Source of the DNA: Psettodes erumei
Lineage: Eukaryota; Chordata; Actinopteri; Pleuronectiformes; Psettodidae
DNA: 64,000 nucleotides
Assembly: GCA_016785225.1 (NCBI GenBank)
Contig: JAFBJZ010000888.1
Coordinates: 996,501 to 1,060,500, forward strand
Reading direction: 5' to 3'
Positions 1 through 12,700 of the stretch are shown piece by piece. The notes below the pieces were generated by a model. It made no database searches, was not told where the DNA came from, and saw only the letters and a program-made list of their open reading frames with translations. The stretch's first letter is position 1; each line of letters opens with the position of its first letter. The position numbers and the translations under genes are program-made.

Positions 1-3000
1 AAAAAAAAAGCCCCCGACCCCCCGGTGGAGCGTAATGCACCAAAACAAAGGCTGTCATGGCCTGGGAGATTTTGTGACATTCAAATCCACTGCGCTGGGT
101 AAAAAGCTCAGCATGTATCGGCAAACTGTCAGCCCCCCTGGAGGAAAGGTAGCTTTGTTTTTAAACATGACAGCTATCCATGTGGTTGGTAGGCTGTCTA
201 TAAGAATGTTTTTTAGTTTTCAAGAACAACAACAAGTTGCCAGATTTGTGCCTGAAAGGATCTCTATATCTTATTTACACACAGACACACACACACACAT
301 ACTGTCTACACGATTGACTTCAATCCGCAGCTTCTGTTAAGGTCCCTCGGCAGGCGTTGTGAGGAGTGACACTAAAAGCTCCTGACTGGTCAAAAGCAAG
401 ACTCTGGATAAATCAAGTCGTATAAAGACAGAGGGGAGGGGAGGCACCATGGGGGGGGGGGTACAGAGGAGAGCGAGGAGAGGAACTGGAGCAGATACAG
501 AAAGAGGCGTCTGAGGTGAAGAATGGGATGTGAAGTAGGCCAGGGCGGTGGAGGGATTACGGGGAAACAGGTGAGTCACGACATCCCTCCTCGAAACCTC
601 CTCTGCTGAAAAATGCAACGCGTTGTGGACCAACTTGTTTCACACAAAACCCAGGAACAACTCGACTTTAAAATCAGGTCAAACAGTGGGCAGGATGTGG
701 GAGGGCGGTAGGAGACTATTATATACTGTATGCTCCCTTGAATTGATTTGAAAGTGCTCCTTGAATGATATCCAGTCATGCTCTGAGGCATTCTGAGGTC
801 AGTTTATTATTGGACAGAGAGGAATTAGCCAAACTACTGAAAATTTTCTCCCAGGAACACTTATTATACTCTTGTGTTTTAGATACACCTACTATCTACC
901 ACCGTTTATTGTATTGTGCAACAATCTACAATCTCATCAGAGCAATCTGAGATGCTTAAACCGGCGCTTGGACCGGACAAATCGCAGCCGAGTTAAAAAA
1001 ATCAGCTTCTATCAGATGCCTTCCCGCCACAATTGCTCAGTCAAACAGAACCTGAACCTCTTAAACCCGTCCGCACTCTTTGTACTTGGTTAAATGCTTT
1101 ATTAAAATGTGACTCGTTGACACGAGCAGCTGTGCGTATGCTGAAGCCAACCCGCGGCCTGTGCCACGCGTGCGCCACTGCATTACAGCCTTCTCATTAG
1201 CAGGGGCTAATTCTGGGATAACGCTACATGTAGGCGGGACACGTGGAGTTTTACTTCTGGAATTCGATGCAACTGCGAGAAGTGAAACCCGACTACCTGC
1301 CGGCGGATAAATGCAACCAGTGCCGGTAAGGTGCCGCTTTGTGGCGCACAATCCATCATTGCTGAGGGGGACAGCAACATAACTGCAACTCCAGTACATA
1401 AAACTGCTGACCTGCCACCCCACTCCTGCTGTTATATGTCAACAAAAAGATCCCTGTCAGCCGAAGTTCTACTGTACTCAATTGTGATAAGGGAAATTAC
1501 CCACAATGCACCAGTGTTTTCAGTAGGTAAGATACTGTGGATGATACTTGATGCCCTCCTGTGGCCGCGTGTTGGAGGTGGTTCGTGGCTTCGGCAGCTC
1601 TGGGGTCAGATGGCAGGGTGAGCCAGTGTTTATGAGCCACAGGTTTAACACACACAGAAGCAGACACGCGAGTTTTAAGTGGTGTCAATCCTCCTACTAG
1701 GGTCATAACCAGAAGTTCACAACGATTGTCTCACTAAACTTTAAAAATCCTCGATCTTTCACACATTGAATCTTCAGTAATGTTTTCTTCAAGAGTAGTC
1801 TGATGCCTGGGACAGATTCTCGTCTTTGGCTCATGCGTCCTGAACACGCACCATCTCTGCCGTTGTTGTTTTGTGGTGAGTGGGCAGTGGCGGGGCGCGC
1901 GCGTGGGTTTTGGTGGGCGGCAGCGCTGCTGATGGCGCTGTGCATGCTTATGTCAGAGCGTTATACAGCTTGTGAAAACGTATAATGCGTTTGGTGCGCA
2001 CAAACAAAAAAACTTAACAGAGGAGGGGAACATTTAGTTTCAGCTTTTCACCTAATGGTAACAAACGATTACCCCTCACACAGTGCCGCGAACAACACGA
2101 AACTAGGAAGCATTATTCGCTATCTTTTTTTATTTTCTTGCCTGGGGTGGGACGAGAAGTTTGGTGCCATTTTTATATCCGCACAGTAAACAAGAAGCCA
2201 GCTGCTGGTTAACTTAGCTGAGCATGGAGCCTCTGAACAGGGGTTGGAGGTGGGGGGGCAGCTACCCTGGCTCTGTCCGAAGGTGAGTTTTACAGCGTTG
2301 CCTGGCAACCTTGCGGTGATGAGAGGAGGTCGCTGCTGTTTTTTTGTTTTTTTAAAAATTTTACTTCTTAAACGCGATGCCAGTCTTTACTGTAAGGTAA
2401 GCTAAGCTAAGCTAACTGGCTGTGCTGCTGGTTTTCCCACTCCCCGCTGAGAAGACTGACATCAGGGAAATGGCCCATCTCTGCTGTGATGGCCTTCAGG
2501 CATGCCCCTGTGTGTGTGTGTGTGTGTTGAAGTGTCAAAGCTGTTTCATGACAGTGGTCGGTGCCACACCGTAGCCCCAGCGGACGCTGGAGTGGTGAAA
2601 AATATGCATCCCATATCTCGGCAGCTCAGACGGTGAGCAAAATGTCACGGGAACTGATCAAAACTCAAAACGGATGAAATGGTCCTTAAAGTGTGGGCAG
2701 GTTGGCATCTATGCTGCACTTTTCCTGTGTCATATCTTAAATGAAATGCTCTTAGCCCAGGTTCCACGGCTGCTCTGAGATGTTCTACTTCCCCTCGAGC
2801 AAACAGAAAGATACAATTAGATTTAAAGTGTCATTTGTCAAAATAAATAAAAATTTCCGTGCGGCCAATCAAGAATATATTTACTGCGTTTCCTCTGCTG
2901 TGTGTGAACAGTCAGCGGAGATATCATCTGCAGCAGTGAGTCATTAATCACCCACCTGAAGCGACTTACAGTATTCTTTGAAACAAACCTCATAAACTGC

Positions 3001-4134
3001 GAAAGACAGTTACTGATCCTCTGATCTACTCTGAGTTTCCCTGGTAACAGAGAGGCAAAAAAAATAAAAACAACTCATGCCTTTCATTAATTATACAGTA
3101 TCTTTAATTTATTCAAACGTTTCAATTGGCGGATAAAAACAAATAAATAACAGGAGCCTAATTAAACATCAAAGCCGAATACTAATGACTTCATCTTCGA
3201 TACATTAGCCAGCTCTGCACCAGGCGCTGCAGAGATGCACGGCGGCGGCTGATGTCACCATCTCTCTGCATCTTCAGAGCCAAAGCTCTTCACCCGCCAT
3301 GTTCGGTTCATCTGATCAAGCAAAAGCACGCATCAGGCAAAACATCGGCGGGTAATCCCTCCCTTTCTTGAAAGGGTCATTTCCATATTGCCATATCCCC
3401 CCCTTCTAGTAGCTGAGCTTTCACAGCGCATGGGGCAGAATTTTGATTGGACAACGAGAGCACGTGGCTTTTTGAAGCACGCTGTGGTTGAATGCTCGAT
3501 TGCTTGGCAAATGAGGAAGGACCAGGTGTGTGTGTGTCTGTATGTGCGTTTGTGCATGCATACGGCATGCTTTTGGGGGGGGTGCATCTCAGACTGTGGA
3601 CAAGTGTGTGCTGGCGGGTAATTGGTTTCTTTTTAAAGGATGTCCCTAATCTCCTCTCCTCTCCTCTGCACTCTTCAGCAGGTCACCCATCCCATCTCCA
3701 CTCTATTTCCAGGGCTCTCGCCCTGAATCTCTTCATTATCTTCGGCCCATTCTCGAGCGCTCTTGTCGCCCCCCCACCCCCGGCCTACATCGAGCCTCTC
3801 ACACCGCTCACAGGCTAATTACCAGCGCTATCATCTCGTCCTCGAGAGCGAGGCAAGGGAGAGAGGCGACGGGAGCGGAGAGGGCGAGTGGAGGGGTTGA
3901 CGGAGAACCGTGGTCGGCGTCAGGCGGAGAAAGACGGCGGAGAAGTGAGGGAGCCATGCGGCGGTGCGAACAAAGGGATCCCGTTAAAAGGAGCTGCACA
4001 TGAAAGGGAATGTCATCCGCCAAAGATATTCCACGAGGCGGCTGACAATTGATGCTGTCATTTATTTGCTCTGCCACCCACCACCCTATCCGCTTGGGTG
4101 TTTGAAGATACTGGCGCTTCACTGTACCGCCTTG

Positions 4135-4173
<39 letters not shown>

Positions 4174-7100
4174 TGAATCGATTGAGTGAGTTGATTAAAG
4201 CTCTTCTTTCCATGCCAATTAATAGTCACAAAAGAGTGCATTCTCATTTGCAATCAGTGGACAAGGACTCCCAGCAGCCTTCATGGCTCAAAGCATGAGG
4301 CTACGGGGTGGGGGGGCTGCCACCCCTGATCGCCTTGACTGAAAATACATTATGGGTTCATCCTCCCAGAAGCCAAACCTGATTGCATCACAGACAGGGG
4401 CTGATGTTCACCTAATCTCAGTCGATCCTGCACATCCAGGATATATGAGCGTGGGAATGTCGGTTAGTTGTCAAGCGCATTTTTGCAGAATTAGGCCTGT
4501 GACACCCGCCGGGTCCTGTAACCCACTCTTTCGTACAGCCACTCTTACTTACAGCAGCTTACTTACTTGGGAGAAATCCGCTTTTACTGAGCTCAACCCC
4601 TAGAGGTGTCCCCACCTTCAGTTGGCAAGACACTTGCAAAAGCTGAAAAGTCTGCATGGGCCTGAGGGAAATGAAAGTGTCTACAATATTTCGCAGACTT
4701 TAATGTCTGATGAAATCTGAGGAAACTGTGGGATTACGATTGAACGCGAAATCAGTGCAGACGCACTGTTGATTTGAGAGACTTCACTACGCAGCAGGGG
4801 TATAAATAACACGAGTTGGGAACCAGGATCAAGTTTTTCAATTCCCCCACTTTCAATTTGCCATTTTCTCCACTGGTTACCCTGACATGTAACCAAGAAA
4901 AACAGGTTCAGGGGCTACAGGAAGGCTGAACAGGCAAGGATGGACAACACCAGGTTATGGAATACTTTTCTCATGTGTACTTAGTGCAGGAAACAACAGA
5001 ATTGCACGAGAGCTTGCTCATGGGAGTTTCGAAAACGCTCGGTACAGAACATGGACTGAGACACAAGGAAAAAGTGGTGTACATGTGCCAGTCTGGGTTC
5101 AGAGGTCAGAAATTTGCGTTGTCCCTGAACCTAATTACTAAGAGAATTAACTTGACTATTTACTAATTTGCTATTATTAATACAATTATAATATTACTGT
5201 GAATGACTATACCTGCCTCCCTGACTTCACAGACAACGAATATGCCTGGAAGAGGCCTGGTTCGACAATATTTATGTTATTTGTTTTTTTTAATCCTCAG
5301 AACACATTTGACATGGGCAACTGACGGCTGCTCTTTAAAAACACATCCAGGCAGCAAAAGCAAATTTATGCAGCCGCATGGATGTCCCTTTCCACCAATG
5401 CTGAACGTTCATTATGTTCCCTCCACTGAGGCAGCCCTTCTGAGAACCGTACGAATCCTAATCAGGTGCCCCGCTCGACGTCTCCCCGCGCGGGAGAGCT
5501 GTCCGCTGCACCGAATCGCAGATCGCATAAAAGAAAAATTAAAAATTAAAAAAATGAGGCCTGTGTGAAACGTGCAGTGCAGGCGGCACAGCCCGGTCGT
5601 CGGCTGGAGTCGCGATGAAAGACCGGTGAATATTTTGACGGTGCATTAATTACTGTGTATGTATGTCAGCGGGGTGTAGTGTGCCTCAGTTAAAGACATC
5701 ATCTCAGGAGACCATCATAGCCAATTCATTCTATTTATCCTGTACACTGGCAGCAGGTGGAGGTGACTAAGTAATTTAGGAATAAAGAGCTGACAGGGGC
5801 ACGGCGTATTATTTATTCGGTAAATATACAGTAACTCGTCACGTTACACTTTTATTATCAACTTAATGAGCTGTCCTGCCCGCGGCGTTCCCGCTCCTGC
5901 ACTCTCTCGAATTGCCTCACGTGCTTTTGATGTGGTGGGAATCCACGGCCATACCTGCCACCCTTCATTTGAGTGCAGAATCGTTCTAAATTGGAAGTCG
6001 ACAAACCGTGAGTTCACAGGTGGGGGTGGGGGGATGGGGGGCTCGAGAGAAATGTAATTTTAATCATTTCGGATACGGTCTGCATGCTTTTGAGATGTGG
6101 AAAGTCTCCCCCGTTGGCCCGCATGGCATGCATGTCCACAGCACAAGAGGAGACGATGGACACGATCCTCACTCGTTTTATATAAGGAAAGACAAGACAA
6201 AGCTAAGAAAAAAAAAAAGAATCATGCCAGCCAGCAGTGGAGTGGGAAGCTGTTTCCTAGGGAACGTGTCAGATTGTGACGACTTTACTTCCTGCGTATC
6301 GTGGGATGGTCGAATGTGTGCGATATATGTGGCCACACTGATGACTGACTTACTGTGTTGTTATGAATGGAGAGAGGGTCCAAGTTGTCGATGTATTGAA
6401 CGAAATTCCACTGAAATTTAACTGACCCTGGGACGGTCAGAGATTAATGTACGACCGCGTGGCGGTGGATAATCCCTGATGGATCTGAAAATCCCTCTGG
6501 GAATCGATTAGATTGTCCAGGATCTCATGGTGATGATGACAAGTGGAACTTCATAAGTGCTCATAATTTACTGCATGCCGTAAAACCTTCAAATCCGTAG
6601 TCTTACTTCTGTCTGCTCAACTACTCGTCTCCCTCTGCCGAAGGCCTCAGTATCTGGGTCACTGCGTGATGTCCAATATGAGCTCCAAATTCAAGGTTGA
6701 GGCTTTTTTAACTGTAAAAGTCGGTGCCAGCATTTCTTGGAGATGAGATAGCTGCCGTCATAAATTTAAGTTGTCTAATCTATATGCATAGTGGACTGTT
6801 CACCTTCACACAGTATTTCATTTTCTTTTTTTTTTTTAAAGCCGACTGAGCACATTGAATATAGAGGAGACCAGTGGTCAACCCACGTGGATCTTTCTGC
6901 TTAATCTGCCACATGAAATTCTGCACGCGGACCACGGGCATGTGACCTCTCCTGTTGTTTTTTTGTTTTTTTAAAAACAAGATCCAGACATTATCTCCTG
7001 AGTAAAAGATTTATTTCCAGCAGAATGAAAAACGATAAGGAAGAGGACTCCGATTCCAAAGACGCTACGAGATGCAAAAAAAGAGGAAGACTCCCGACCG

Positions 7101-8989
7101 CAAAGGTGAAAACACAAGGAGACGCAACAGATGCAGTTGCTTCGGTTTTGCACGTCTCTTACATCTGGACTTTTCTTTGCGTGTTCTTTTTCTGCATCAT
7201 GTGGGGAACCACAGGTGTATTTTAATTATGAGCGTGTCTGATAGCCATGGCGCTCCATTTGGTCCTCATCTTCAGGGCCTTTGCCTCTGAGGCTTCTCGG
7301 TACACTTTAATGTAACAGAGCCATTGTTCACGGGATTAACCTCAACCGGGCCTTTTTTTTCCCCTGCTGTGACAAATCAAAACGTTTGATGTGGGGGGAA
7401 AAAAAGGTCTGCTGCGCTCGTCTATTTCAAAAGGCATCGATTTGAGTTTGGAGGAAAGCGTCCGATCACTTTAAAGGTGTAATAGGGTCATTGTTACATT
7501 AGATTTCCCCGGAGAGAGAGAGAGACAGAGACGGAGCTGGAGTCTGGCAGGAGAGTGCTGTCGGCGTCAGATAAGACAACCGCTGTTAGAACAGCAGCCG
7601 GTCTGTCAGCTTGCCGTCTTGAGGACAGCCCGAGAGCGCAGAGCAGCCGGTCGCCCAGCCGCCCTAATGAACCGCCGGCGCGTTTAATCTCGTAATCGCA
7701 ACGTGATCTTGCAAGACTTGATTCGATCCCTGTGCGAATAACATGTAGCTCATGATTTGTCCGCAGGTACTCCAGGAAGTTCCCTTTCTTCGGCCTAATC
7801 CATGTCGACTTCGACTGCATTGTTGTTGCTGTTGGTGACTTAACATGGAAAAACCCCCAGGACAGAGTCACTGAAGAACCGTGTTGTGTAACTATGGACT
7901 GACTTAACGTGTGATGGAGCCAACACAACAGCAGAGGGCACACTCTTGAGCGAATCATCTCCTCTATAGATTTGTAGGTTTGTGGTGACTGCTCTCGTGA
8001 CCATTGCTACATTTTTCCTGGAGAGCGGCATCTTCGCGCTGATGTCCAAAAAGGGGCGATCTCGGAAAGACGCGGTGCCGGAAACACCCGTCCTCCCTCG
8101 CGTCTCAGCCGACGAGCTTCCAGATCATTTCGACTATGATGCGATAAATGTTGCTGATACCGCTGCACTTGCGAAGGTGAAGGCGGAGGAGTGCCACGCC
8201 GGTCGGAACAGAGGACAGACTGCGGAAGGGCTTGAGTGCAGGTGGCGAAGAAACAAATCTCCAGGTTGACTATGACATTTATTGAGAGACTTTCGCATTT
8301 ATAATTTGGAACCGAGGAATGCAGGGTGGGTCCTTTTCTCTAACAATGTTCATAAAAGCAATAATGAAATCCTCCTCCCGCTGCCTTGACATTCGGCATT
8401 TCCGGCCGCGCGGCCTCGGACATTCATCACACTGCCAACGCGCCCCTTCTCTCGGGGGCCCTGACAAACAGCAGCCATCAAGCCAGCCTTAAAAAAGAAG
8501 AAGCTCGACACGTTGCTAAAGAACAGTGACAGACCCATGTCAGATCAGTAAGTGTAAACCACTGAAAAAGCTGGTTTACAACAGATCAACCATTTGCCGG
8601 CACCAAGCGTTCTGACGGCTTCAAGTTGGGATTCCAACCACAGCGCTCCAGTCAAGGTCTTCGATGATCATGAGTGCATCGCTCAGTGTTTCCATATCCA
8701 CTGATGCACTTGCGTCACTGAAAGTACCCTTACGCGATCCCCCAGAGCCCCCGCTACTCAATATCTACATGCTTCCACGAGCTCAGATTATGGACGACAA
8801 CAAAATGCGTTGCCATAGTTACGCTGACGTCACACACCCATATCGCCAGGGGGACTACAGTCCCATATAGGTCCTCAGTCAGCGGCTGGATGTAGCATGA
8901 GTTTCTTCAATTAAACAAAGTTGAGACTGACATAATGTTTTGAAGTTAAGGAAAGACTGAATTTACATTTTGGGGGACAAGAAAGAACC
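1..8989. other. Non-coding region, left part; no gene seen
   Basis: No open frame here resembles a known protein and none is joined to others by plausible splice sites. The sequence is mixed: CpG-containing GC-rich patches (for example around 5480-5530, 7560-7680 and 8050-8230) alternate with AT-rich stretches carrying TAATTA or ATTAAT cores (for example 3088-3110 and 5645-5660), a texture often seen in regulatory gene deserts. Simple repeats include a G-run at about 450-461, a short GT array near 2512-2528, a few TAAGC copies near 2396-2415 and an AC array at 4139-4171. I looked for exons of STK3, the expected neighbour of KCNS2, and did not recognise any. Conservation cannot be judged from one sequence. 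Confidence 0.6.
4139..4171. repeat. (AC)n microsatellite
   Basis: An uninterrupted AC dinucleotide array of about 33 bases in non-coding DNA. It creates spurious Thr-His and Cys-Val open frames on both strands. Confidence 0.95.
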
Positions 8990-9020
8990 ATTAGAAGTCA
9001 GCGCACTGCTGACTTCTAAT
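8990..9020. repeat. Perfect inverted repeat: 13-bp arms, 5-base spacer
   Basis: The left arm ATTAGAAGTCAGC (8990-9002) is followed by the spacer GCACT and then its exact reverse complement (9008-9020). The structure would form a hairpin as RNA or a cruciform as DNA. The stem does not extend beyond 13 bp, so it is too short for a typical pre-miRNA. It abuts the repeat-like segment that begins just downstream and may be the edge of a mobile element. Confidence 0.9.
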
Positions 9021-9109
9021 TGGAATTGGCCCCTGAATGGCTCGTGGCCAAAAACGGCACGTCTGACCTGCCGCTACGTTAAGGCCTGCCCGAACGACCT
9101 CAGGACACT

Positions 9110-9465
9110 GGGGACACTTTCTGTCCCCTGGAGCCGAAATGAAACGTAGAGAAGTGGTGTTCAGTTGTTACACTCCACACGTCTGGAACAAACTCCCACA
9201 GAACAGCTCTCAGCTCTTTTAAATTGACTTTTTGATTTGCCACTTTTATTAAAGCAAATAATACGCTGCAAAGTACCTTTCTTCATTCCTTTTCATCTTT
9301 TTATAATTTTATTTTTTTATTTAACTTTTTGTACTGTAATCCTGCATTGCTTTTACGCTTTGTCGTGGTGTCTCTTACATCTTACATGCACTCTGAGCCG
9401 CCCTGCCCCTGGAACGCGCGACGGCGCCGACTTCACTTCAACTTCAATGCAACCTGGGAAATGAC
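9110..9465 (+). mobile_element. Possible degraded retroelement 3' fragment
   Basis: Around 9165-9205 a short frame reads YTPHVWNKLP, like the 'xxLWNxLP' motif near the C-terminus of many non-LTR retrotransposon proteins. It is followed by a T-rich stretch, then the phrase TTTACGCTTTGTCGTGGTGTC and a GACTTCACTTCAACTTCAA ending near 9450. This resembles the tails of common teleost LINE copies that finish in CTTGACTTGACTT-type repeats. No long reading frame survives. The family name is not determined, and chance similarity is possible. Confidence 0.3.
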
Positions 9466-9670
9466 CTGGCGCTGAGGCAAATGGGGAAAGGTCACGTTAT
9501 CGCTGTTGCGTTTCATCTCGGCTGTGATCTGGACACAAAAAAAAAACCACAACACCTTGCCCAACGCCGGCAGATGCCAGCCCGCCGGCCGAACCGGCCA
9601 GCTGCAGCACGCGGAGGTGTGCCAGAGCTGGGAGACAGCGAGTCGCGCCAGTCAGTATTAGGTGGAGCAC

Positions 9671-9702
9671 GGTGGGGGTGGTGGGGTGGTGGGGGGGGGG
9701 GG
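9671..9702 (+). other. G-rich tract with G-quadruplex potential
   Basis: Runs of 5, 4 and 12 guanines separated by TGGT satisfy the usual four-runs-of-three rule for an intramolecular G-quadruplex on the plus strand. It lies in non-coding DNA with no gene nearby. It may simply be a decayed simple repeat. Confidence 0.6.
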
Positions 9703-12700
9703 CACAGATGGGCAGAGGTGGGCAAAGACAGGTTTTAATAGCATATTGATTCCACAGACCTCATCAAGCTGCTCCCCTCCAATGCTTGTTTTCACTCTAA
9801 TTTGTTTGGGAGCAAGGGGTTCGGAGGGTTGACTCATCCAGACAGGCAGCCTCCACCATCTGGGTGCATGGGGTTGCTGGTCTTTCAGCCCACCCGACCC
9901 ACCCCCCATCATTTTCCATTTCTTTCTCCCTCCATCCAGTCTTCCCTGGCAGCCGTGCTGCCGAGATCAATATTTAAAGTTCCGCGGTTGCTGTACCGCC
10001 ACTTTCAACCACGCTCGGCCATGCCCGTCAGACTAATGTCAGGCATTTGCGCGATTGTCTTCATGGAATTTGAGGAGCCTTTTTTCCCCTGCTGCACGAG
10101 CACAGCCAAAGTAAGGTCTGAAGACGGAGCTGTGATCCTCTGCTCGTCCGCGTCAGTGATTTTTAGGGTTGCGGGACCACAAGACGCAACCCTGATCCTC
10201 TCCACCTGAAAATTGCCCTTTCATGCTCGTGCCCCCGTTACCTACATGCCCCGCTCACCCTCGGGGAAGCAGGTTCTCTCCACCTGGCAATATTAAATCT
10301 TCTCAATTATATGGTTGGCTTGCTGCCGGCTGCCGGCCGCGGAAAGGGCCTATTGTTTTGATGAAAAATGCAATCAAGATACCGTCTCTCACTCTCCGCA
10401 GTCGCCTCTCGGCACATCCCGCTGGAGAGGCGGGAGGGGGAAGAGAACGCCGGCTGATTAACTGTCTCTCTGCCCCCGCTGTCAGTTCAACACGCACAGA
10501 CCCACATATGATTTGTATATGCTGCATTTACATACAGAGCGCTACGCGACATGCTCGAACGCAAGTGTAAAACCGGTAGTCGCTCCTTTTTTCTTTCTTT
10601 CTTCTTTCACGTGACTTCAGATCTGTCTCCTCTCATCCGGGCTGATAGTGAAGGCGGTCCTCGCTCAGCTTGGCCACAGCTCTCCTTGACACCGTTACCC
10701 ACGTCATGAAAAACGGTTGCCGGCGCTTGCGTTCCAAATTTCTCGTCGGTAAAACTGACCTCACAGTGTAGCTCTCAGGCAGAGAGCAGGTATTTGCCTT
10801 CCACGAAAGAGAGAGAGCGATTCTGAAGGGCCAGTTCATGACCTCAAGCGATCTGACACACAAAGCGTTCTTTCTTAGCCTCATACAAAGCCAACCTATT
10901 GCACCCTGACGCACACGCGTGCATCCACTCGTGGAAACAAACCCAGAAGCGCATGCATCGTTTATCCCTCCAAGCAGCACTTCCCCTTGCTCCCCTCCAC
11001 CTTCTGTTTCTCACCTCACACAGACGATGATGGTGATGATGATGCTCGATGGGGAGCTCTCCCGACGGCGGATCGCGCGTCACATCTTGGACGTCGCTGT
11101 TTCTCTGCAGCCCGCAGAGCCCCCGGCCACCGGAGGCTGGGTTTGCCTGCCTGTAATGAGACAGAGATGACGACTAATGGACGTTTTTCTTATTCACTGT
11201 CCTTTCAAATATTTCTGATCAGACAAACTCGACACAGGTAAGAGGTAGCAAGTTTTACTTTCTGTTACAGCGCCACTTTTCTTGTAAAAAATGTCATTTA
11301 TAGCATATCAGTTATGTGATATGCAACCTGTACAATAAGTGATGCACCTTTCAATGTGAACCATCAAATAATTGGTTCTTTCAATCAGAGAGGCTGTCTT
11401 TAGTCGCTTTCTATTGTTCTTAAAATTCTTATCAAGCCAATTAGAATCTTTTTCAATGCACCGTATGCGCATAATTAGTTCCACAAATAAACCTGCGCAG
11501 TTGGTTTTAGCTCAGTTAAAAATAAAACGACGGCAGCTGGGACTTAATCCCTTTCTGAGCAGTGGAAAAGTCTGAGCGCGGCGAAGACATTGGACAACAG
11601 GTGAGCGGCCCGTACGACTTCCTGCACGCTTCATTTGTAAGGCTGTGAACGGCTGACCAGGCAAACAGCTGAAGCCACGGATCAATCCCCGAAAGCCTTT
11701 TCTGCGAATATCAGAGCAGCCCATTAAAGGGGGGGGGGCAGACATCCATCCAGCTGCAGACAGCGTGTCGATAGCCGAGGCAGAGCAGTGACAGACTGTG
11801 CCACTTTTAGGTCGATAATGCTTCAGATCTGCATGGACTCCCCATGATCAACTGCTCCACATTTCTCCCTTAATGAGCTAATGTGTGCGTGTGTGTGTGT
11901 GTGTGCATGTGTGTGAGTGGGGCGGGGGGGTATCTGTCTCTTCCTCTGTGTGTGCATGCGCTGTGCGATCTCACATACTCGCACGCTTTGTGTCTCATGT
12001 GTCTTACACTTCTGCTAATGTGAATTGTAATTCACTTGGACTCGTTAGATATGTTTTAAACAACAGGTCATTGGCTTTATGCATCTCCAGCAGCCCATCT
12101 GCATATCAGGCGACCCCCAAAGGGTCGAGGGTTCTTGACCTCAAAGTTAAGGCTTATATATATACACACAAGACTTTAGACGTTAATACAGCAGCAAACA
12201 GTTATTCTCTATGTACGGATACGGTGGAGTAATAGCCTTCTGAGCCGAAAATGGAGTCACACTCAGTGACACAGTGTGTTGTAATCTGAGCTTCTCTGTT
12301 CTTTGTATCGGTAATGTAAATCCCTCCCCGTGAAACTGCATTTTTGCAGAGCAACGGCGGGGGGGTCCGGCGCGAAGCGTTCAGCAGTGACAGCAACCTT
12401 CGCTTGTGACCTCCAGAAGCAAATTTCCTCCAAGTGAAAGGAATTCGCTCGCGGAGCTCAAAAGCGATTTTCTCCAAAGAACTTGCGTTTTTTTCGGCGA
12501 AATGGGCCTCTGACAAAGAAAGCGATAAGATCAGAGTCAATGCTGGTCTGACTTTTTCCAAGATGCAGCACCCCACAAGCTATTAACTGGCTCCAACTTG
12601 ACTCAGACCTTGCATCTCTTTCTCCTTGACACAGAAGGAACTTGATGGCTACATAATGTTACACGTTCATTTTCATATAGGCAATAAAACATTTGTTAAC

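Noticed and set aside
7982..8269. 95-codon open frame with a hydrophobic start
   Set aside because: Looks superficially like a small membrane protein, but there is no homology I recognise, no supporting splice structure and no partner exons.
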